64,000 nt of DNA, taken from contig NZ_NEGI01000003.1 in NCBI RefSeq assembly GCF_002135345.1, forward strand, positions 280,198 to 344,197, read 5' to 3'. A model generated the notes under the pieces. The model had not been told where the DNA came from. It saw only the letters and a program-made list of their open reading frames with translations, and ran no database searches. The DNA comes from Acinetobacter sp. ANC 4648 (lineage in GTDB: Bacteria > Pseudomonadota > Gammaproteobacteria > Pseudomonadales > Moraxellaceae). Shown in pieces: positions 59,701 to 64,000 of this stretch (the stretch's first letter is position 1; every line of letters begins with the position of its first letter). The translations under genes were made by a program, and so were the position numbers.

Positions 59701-60430
59701 AAGTATTATTGCGTTGTTCATCTTGTGGACTCACCAACTGGAATTGACCCGGATAGGTTTCATCAAACTGTCCATTTTTGCCATAAGCACGGACAATATA
59801 AATTAATTGATCACCCTCACGATATTGATATGAAGATGACAATTGACCTTGCCATTCTGTATCTGTAACAGCGCCAACAGTTAAAGGTATTGTTGCTAAA
59901 GGTGTGACATAATCTGTATCACTGCTCCGAAAAACCAAAAGCTCCATTCTGTCAATAAATGCAGAATAGTTGCTTCGAGTAAAAAAGTTCACTGGTTTTA
60001 TAATCTTACCATTTGCAAAAGCAACCACCGAAGGTGCTGATACTGTCAGTTCAGCACGTCCTGGAGTAGGATCTTCCGTCGCCCAGACCACTCCACCATG
60101 TGGTAATTCAGCATAAAAACTACCTTTTACTTTCGCAACCCCAGGTGTCGCTGCAGAAGCGACACTCAGAGTAACTCGCCGGTCAGGAGCAAGCTCATCA
60201 GATGATGACTTTTTAGATGTTCCCTGAGTGATCTGCTCATCATAACTTTGTGAGCCTACACGGAATAACAATTGCCCATCATCAGAACATTCATTGTTCT
60301 GACAATTTACTGCATTTTCATTACTCTTTTTAGATGATTTCTGCGTTTCTAAATAACTGTCTGCCCACACATATGGCGTCATTCCAGTCATTAATGAGGC
60401 AATCATATAATTCAATAATTTAATTTTCAT
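56717..60430 (-). CDS. giant outer-membrane beta-barrel protein, partner of the DUF11/OmpA repeat protein
   Basis: A 1237-residue protein. A signal peptide (about 1-23, ending VWA) is followed by a soluble N-terminal part (about 25-350). This has a polar lead with two cysteines (NCQNNECSD), then Ig-like beta stretches (VKGSFYAELPHGGVVWATED; IRVQGRNIPSNSQLSI). From about 380 to the end it is built of alternating amphipathic strands, many ending in aromatic residues. The final NKGWFLNFVGYY ends in tyrosine, a typical outer-membrane assembly signal. A segment (GSLYYLRHTDIVPGSDIV ... GADYEFDAYQGRI) looks like an Ig-like insert before the main barrel. No named family recognised. It begins 12 bases after the repeat-protein gene, so the two are almost certainly co-expressed. 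An export pore or anchor role is inference only. Confidence 0.75.
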   Translation of the reverse strand: MKIKLLNYMIASLMTGMTPYVWADSYLETQKSSKKSNENAVNCQNNECSDDGQLLFRVGSQSYDEQITQGTSKKSSSDELAPDRRVTLSVASAATPGVAKVKGSFYAELPHGGVVWATEDPTPGRAELTVSAPSVVAFANGKIIKPVNFFTRSNYSAFIDRMELLVFRSSDTDYVTPLATIPLTVGAVTDTEWQGQLSSSYQYREGDQLIYIVRAYGKNGQFDETYPGQFQLVSPQDEQRNNTLLRNTLEKSMNTALTTQDALKQSLINNVFAGNGLRQQNILLHGSRIRVQGRNIPSNSQLSINDQTYPVDQEGKFVAEYLMPVGEHQFNIRVGNGETAIEKILPVNVTGKYFFGTAIADVTVQQQKISGSHEIAANAGRDDDLLTDARLAFYVKSKLKAKYLITAQADTTEREIRKLFTGFTDSYAEDVFRRLDPEQYYPTYGDDSTTTRDVDTQGRMYLRVDWDKNQALWGNYATGFTGTELAQYQRSLYGGALDWRSNLSTKYGDEKTKIRLFGSDANTAHGQTELLGTGGSLYYLRHTDIVPGSDIVSLEVRDKTTGRVISTKQLISGADYEFDAYQGRIITRRPLAQIASEDRNSITIDTPLDGYEQRLIVDYEYAPKGLDGQLTAGIRAKHWLNDNIGVGATYIDEQKSGDDYELKAADITLKAGRGTYLKVEHGQSESTSVPVFFSDNGGLSFTQLTANVPRNGKATSVEARVNLKEQGLTARDWSAGAWWRNIDAGYSSARTDFIGQDVTEYGAEVLGELKPNMSLYTKHSRAERGQESLSQSQVTTEWRLNDEQTLTAELRHVDEERFAGDAAGTLAALKYSQRLTPSLEMYGVGQATVNSSGQYDNNDAVTLGGRYLFGNQSSVNAAATHGSRGDSATVSGEYQLTPEHSLYGAYTVAADTTQYDSLFNHDNQAGWTLGQRWRLTQRTNVYNESQYLKDQRNGNALVHTFGMDFYPAENWNLGYSLQHGNLDASSGNVKRKAVSVYGGRTTPNTNWQSKVEWRDDSDAEDRTQWVTTNTLRHKINDSLTLAAKANYSETRDHINAEAGAKFAESSLGFAYRPWNDSRWGVFGRYTYVYDLSSLGQVSGWDDSAISAAYYDQQAQVVSLEGVYRWTHRFETALKLADRVGKVRLGRDQGQWFDSDTMFTAVQGRYEVLNNWHALAEYRWLNVQDGGDKQGVLLGIDKDINQNFRVGIGYNFTEFNGDLTRVDNYRNKGWFLNFVGYY

Positions 60431-60442
60431 GGTAGCCCCTTC

Positions 60443-63400
60443 TTAATGACTGATGTTTTGCTGAGTAGACGAATCACTCAGCTGACTGGTTTTCAGGGTA
60501 CGAGATTCTTCATCATTCAAAAGGGTAACCTGTAACTTCTGCTTTACCTCATCTGATAAATATGGCAGCAATGCCTGATAAACAGCCTTCGCTCGTTTTA
60601 ATCCAAGTTTCATGTTATATGCATGATTTGCTCGAACATCTGTATGCCCAACAATAGAAACAACTTCACCTTTAGATTGATTAATATGTGTTGCTATCTG
60701 CTTAAGCAAAGGAATATAACGGGGATGAACATCTGCTTTATCTGTTTTAAATAAGACTGTACCAACAATTACACCTTGCTCATTCAGCCCACTCACCAAT
60801 TGGTTCTGACCATTAAGCTCAGTCATTACAGAAATTGATGTTTTAGACAAAACTTCTGGCGATAAATTCTGCTTCAAAGCATTCTGCACTGCTTCGGCGC
60901 GAGCAAAAGCAAGTGCTTCATATTCTCCATTGGCAGTGATAGTTAAATTACCGCCATGGAATTTATCCACTTTCATCGCAATGGTTTTCAATACTGGTAA
61001 ATATTTATCACGCACTATTGCTTGATTAGGTTCAAACAAAACCTCGCCAAGTTCCAGTTCTGCTACTTTAGATTCACCTTTCAATAGTTCTGGTTGAGTG
61101 TATACACCAAAATCAAAACGTACTGGTAGACCAGGTGTAACTCGACGAAGTAATGGATTATTGGTTGTAAATACAGAACCTTGTGGCAAGGTAGCTGGGT
61201 CAACTTTTAAAATAAAGTTACGACCTCTATCCCAATTTCCACCATTCACACCCACCAAATGGTAACGACCAAACTGATCCGTTTCCATTAAAATTCCTTC
61301 CACAGAGGCAATGCGCACTCCCGGAATACCTTTTTCATCAATACCTGTACTGCGAATAATATATTCAACAAGATAGCCATCAGATACCTGAGTCACTACA
61401 CGCTGAACATCGAGCTCAACTGCATTTCTTCCTGCTTTCGCTTCGCCAGTTTTTTCAATACGTACATCACCCGTTTTTGTCATATGGACGATGACACCTT
61501 GGTCATTGTTCAAGACAAAATCATCTGTAAATGCCAGCGTTTTGAGTTTTTGACGAATCATGATTTGATGATTTTGAATTGGGTCAGCTTCAGACTGACG
61601 CGCCTGAATATTCCCCAATTTAATCCCATGTAATAATGGAGCACTTGCATCAGCTTCTGGCTGATAACCAGAACCTTTATTCACTTCAGTAGAATTTGGA
61701 ATATAGGCTTCAGGTACAAATCCACCTTGAGCGACCATACCACTCACTGCTGCACTGTCTTGCCATCCATCACGATCACGATCATTAAATACCGTACCAA
61801 AAATTAGCGATTCATCTAGTAATGGATCATTATCTGACTGAACAGAAGCAGTAGATTTATTAGAGATATCATCTCCGTCACTATTTTTAGTAATTGCAGT
61901 GTTGGTATGAGTACCTTGCTGAATACCAGCACCAACCTTCGTTAAGTAACTAATTGAACCAGTCTTTCCAACAGCCAAACTAATGCCATTAAAGACCACT
62001 GGACGTGTACCAGTTGCGGCAATGTTATTACCTAAACTTGAACTTGTTACAGAACCAGCAACATAAGTAAATCCTGCTGCTGGCGTATCAATTAATTGAG
62101 CATTTTCTACAGCTACTTGACCAATATTAGTTACTTGAATGGTGTAACGAACAAGATCACCAACTTTGACTTTCTTCACTGCTGCTGATTTCACAATCCT
62201 TAATAGAGATTCATCTGCAATAACACCAACTTTGATATACGCTGTAGAACAACTCGACAACTCAAAATTATCACAAATTTGATAATGAATTGTGTAGTCA
62301 CCTACGGGGGTTCCAGCCGGAACTGTTACCGCTCCAGTTATCAAATCGAGTAAAGGCACCAACGGATTACCATTCACTGGTACTGCAGGTTCTAATATTT
62401 TTCCTGTAATTTCAGAAGGATTAAAGGCAAAATTATTTAAGGTATCATTTTCTGAATAAGCATTACCTACAGTTTTGGTCTGATTACTACCTCGATGAAC
62501 ACCATAGTTATCATCTACAGCCTTAATCTCTCTTTTTACTGGAGTCGTTGTACTACAAGTTGTACAGCTTGGTTGATCTCCACCTGAAGCAATCACCGTA
62601 TTGACAACAGTATTTATTGCATCTTTACCAACCACTACTTGATAACTAATCGGATAGGTATTTGGAATCTGACCTTTTGGTGCACTAATACTAATGTTTT
62701 TACCCGTACCTGTGATTGTCCAACCTGTCGGGGCAGTACCACTCACAAAGCTTAGGCCTTGACCTAATGTATCTGTCAACGTTAAGACATCAGTCGTTTG
62801 GGAATTCGCAACTGTCACATTAACCGTATAGTTAATTGTGTCACCTACTTTTGCTGTAGTTGCAGTCGTAGTTTTTACAATATCAATACTTGGTTTAGTC
62901 ACTGGAGTAGTGGTGGTACATGTGGTACAGCTTGGTTGATCGCCACCTGATGCAATAACTGTATTGACAACATTATTTACTGCATCTGCATTGACCAGTA
63001 CTTTATAAGTGATGGTATAGGTATTTGGAATCTGACCTTTTGGTGCATTGATACTGATGTTTTTGCCCGTACCTGTGATTGTCCAACCTGTCGGGGCAGT
63101 ACCACTCACAAAGCTTAAGCCTTGACCCAAAGTATCATTCAGCGTTAATGCATCTGTAGTTTGAGAGTTCGCAACCGTCACGTTAACCATATAGTCAATC
63201 GTGTCACCTACTTTAGCTGCAGTTGCTGTGGTCGTTTTGATCACATCAACACTTGGTTTCGTCACCGGTGTAGTAGTAGTACATATAGTACAGTTTGGAT
63301 TATCTCTTCCTATTGCTGTAACTGTATTTAGTACATTATCTACTGCATCCGCACCCACTAAAACCTTATACGTTAGATTATAGACTCCTGGCATTTGACC

Positions 63401-64000
63401 TTTCGGGGCAAGAATATTGATCTCCTTTCCGATGCCAATTAACGCCCACCCTGTTGGTGGAGTTCCACTCACAAAGCTTAAGCCTTCACCAAGAATATCT
63501 TTCAAAGCCAAAGCATCTATTGTTTGTGAATTTAGTACCGCTATCTTCACAGTATAATCAATTGTATCACCCACTTTAACAGTAGTTGCTGTCGTTGATT
63601 TTTCAAGGTTAATGACCGATACAGCTACTGGGGTAGTCGTAGTACAAGTGGTACAGCTTGGATTATCTCCTCCCGATGCAATAACGTTATTCACCACCTC
63701 ATTAAAAGCATCTTCACCCACCAACGCTTTATACGTCACTGGATATGTACCCGGCACTTGACCTTTTGGCGCACTGATACTGATGTTTTTGCCCGTACCA
63801 GTGATCGTCCAACCTGTTGGGGCAGTACCACTCACAAAGCTCAGACCTTGACCTAATGTATCTGTCAAGGTTAATACGTCTGTAGTTTGGGAATTGGTTA
63901 CCGTCACTCGAACTGTAAAGTCGAGGTTATCACCAACTTTGGCTGTCGTTGCTGTTGTGGTCTTTTTAACATCAACTCCAGGTTTAGTTACAGGTGTCGT
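60443..64000 (-). CDS. large DUF11-repeat protein with tandem C-terminal OmpA-like domains (5' end outside window)
   Basis: The frame stays open to the window edge, so at least 1185 residues are visible and the start is beyond 64000. Order from the visible N-terminus: four complete 121-residue DUF11-like repeats (core [20 protein letters not shown]), each ending with CxxC; an Ig-like unit ([17 protein letters not shown]); another DUF11 domain ([19 protein letters not shown]); an SdrD-B-like segment with [11 protein letters not shown]; a prealbumin-like unit ([15 protein letters not shown]); then two OmpA-like domains. The last has [23 protein letters not shown], with the peptidoglycan-binding Asp and Arg; the first reads [16 protein letters not shown] and lacks the Asp. 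The C-terminus is therefore predicted to sit in the periplasm. Same operon as the barrel gene. Confidence 0.85.
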   Translation of the reverse strand, partial: TTPVTKPGVDVKKTTTATTAKVGDNLDFTVRVTVTNSQTTDVLTLTDTLGQGLSFVSGTAPTGWTITGTGKNISISAPKGQVPGTYPVTYKALVGEDAFNEVVNNVIASGGDNPSCTTCTTTTPVAVSVINLEKSTTATTVKVGDTIDYTVKIAVLNSQTIDALALKDILGEGLSFVSGTPPTGWALIGIGKEINILAPKGQMPGVYNLTYKVLVGADAVDNVLNTVTAIGRDNPNCTICTTTTPVTKPSVDVIKTTTATAAKVGDTIDYMVNVTVANSQTTDALTLNDTLGQGLSFVSGTAPTGWTITGTGKNISINAPKGQIPNTYTITYKVLVNADAVNNVVNTVIASGGDQPSCTTCTTTTPVTKPSIDIVKTTTATTAKVGDTINYTVNVTVANSQTTDVLTLTDTLGQGLSFVSGTAPTGWTITGTGKNISISAPKGQIPNTYPISYQVVVGKDAINTVVNTVIASGGDQPSCTTCSTTTPVKREIKAVDDNYGVHRGSNQTKTVGNAYSENDTLNNFAFNPSEITGKILEPAVPVNGNPLVPLLDLITGAVTVPAGTPVGDYTIHYQICDNFELSSCSTAYIKVGVIADESLLRIVKSAAVKKVKVGDLVRYTIQVTNIGQVAVENAQLIDTPAAGFTYVAGSVTSSSLGNNIAATGTRPVVFNGISLAVGKTGSISYLTKVGAGIQQGTHTNTAITKNSDGDDISNKSTASVQSDNDPLLDESLIFGTVFNDRDRDGWQDSAAVSGMVAQGGFVPEAYIPNSTEVNKGSGYQPEADASAPLLHGIKLGNIQARQSEADPIQNHQIMIRQKLKTLAFTDDFVLNNDQGVIVHMTKTGDVRIEKTGEAKAGRNAVELDVQRVVTQVSDGYLVEYIIRSTGIDEKGIPGVRIASVEGILMETDQFGRYHLVGVNGGNWDRGRNFILKVDPATLPQGSVFTTNNPLLRRVTPGLPVRFDFGVYTQPELLKGESKVAELELGEVLFEPNQAIVRDKYLPVLKTIAMKVDKFHGGNLTITANGEYEALAFARAEAVQNALKQNLSPEVLSKTSISVMTELNGQNQLVSGLNEQGVIVGTVLFKTDKADVHPRYIPLLKQIATHINQSKGEVVSIVGHTDVRANHAYNMKLGLKRAKAVYQALLPYLSDEVKQKLQVTLLNDEESRTLKTSQLSDSSTQQNISH
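62538..64000 (-). repeat. 363-bp tandem coding repeats
   Basis: Four complete copies start at 62538, 62901, 63264 and 63627, and a fifth begins at 63990; the spacing is exactly 363 bases each time. Copies at 62538, 62901 and 63627 share long near-identical stretches (for example CTGTGATTGTCCAACCTGTC). The copy at 63264 is more diverged. Confidence 0.95.

Noticed and set aside
62538..64000. Regular repeats considered as a CRISPR or satellite array
   Set aside because: The period is 363 bases, a multiple of three, with an open reading frame and protein-level DUF11 pattern. There are no short repeats separated by unique spacers.

Overview
The window reads as a chromosomal segment from the genus Acinetobacter (Moraxellaceae, Gammaproteobacteria). 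This is inferred from AT-rich DNA, the character of the proteins, a stand-alone type II secretion pair gspL-gspM, the pyrB plus inactive dihydroorotase arrangement, the hisZ-purA pair, and an rpoH/DUF423/thiS/thiG/trmB neighbourhood like that of Pseudomonas. I cannot assign a species from sequence alone. I see no insertion sequence, prophage, CRISPR array, rRNA or tRNA. Most of the window is core housekeeping sequence.

Layout. Positions 1-6.3 kb hold the end of a YqeY-like gene, a small secreted protein, a BepA-like periplasmic metalloprotease, a D-2-hydroxyacid dehydrogenase, a possible HolD-like protein and a large membrane M48 protein whose zinc site is destroyed. Positions 6.3-13.6 kb carry purF-cvpA, pyrD, gspL-gspM, sixA, gpsA and a nitroreductase. 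Positions 13.8-22.9 kb carry a lipoprotein, an RhlB-type helicase, a cold-shock gene, a TusA-like gene, rpoH, DUF423, thiS-thiG and trmB. A roughly 3 kb block (ygiN-mdaB, a glutathione transferase and an orphan response regulator) sits between thiG and trmB. Positions 22.9-30.4 kb hold a frameshifted fatty acid desaturase, a DUF2520 protein, an LprI-like lipoprotein, an OmpA-type envelope protein, and pyrB with its non-catalytic partner. Positions 30.8-41.7 kb hold rlmKL, clpB (with a plausible sigma-32 promoter), an M23 peptidase, an OsmC protein, a Crp/Vfr regulator, an aldo-keto reductase and a LoiP-like protease. Positions 41.9-56.1 kb hold hisZ-purA, a GAPDH-family gene, alaS, lysC, csrA, rnhB, a cytochrome b561 flanked by two related small CGC-motif proteins, an adenine/adenosine deaminase and a purine permease.

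The least ordinary part is 56.1-64 kb. Two very large minus-strand genes lie 12 bases apart. The first runs off the window edge. It encodes a repeat protein with four complete 363-bp (121-residue) DUF11-like repeats, a CxxC motif in each repeat, and two OmpA-like domains at the C-terminus. The second encodes a 1237-residue outer-membrane barrel protein. Together they look like a surface-display or envelope-tethering module. Downstream of the barrel gene, just before the purine permease, is a compact promoter/hairpin/terminator unit that could be a small RNA or an attenuating leader.

How the genes work together: purF, purA, the deaminase and the permease serve purine synthesis and salvage; pyrB, pyrC' and pyrD serve pyrimidines; rpoH and clpB belong to the heat-shock response; BepA-like, LoiP-like, M23 and OmpA-type proteins serve the envelope. 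Start codons were moved from the longest frame where a ribosome-binding site or signal peptide favoured a later start; those cases are stated in the entries.
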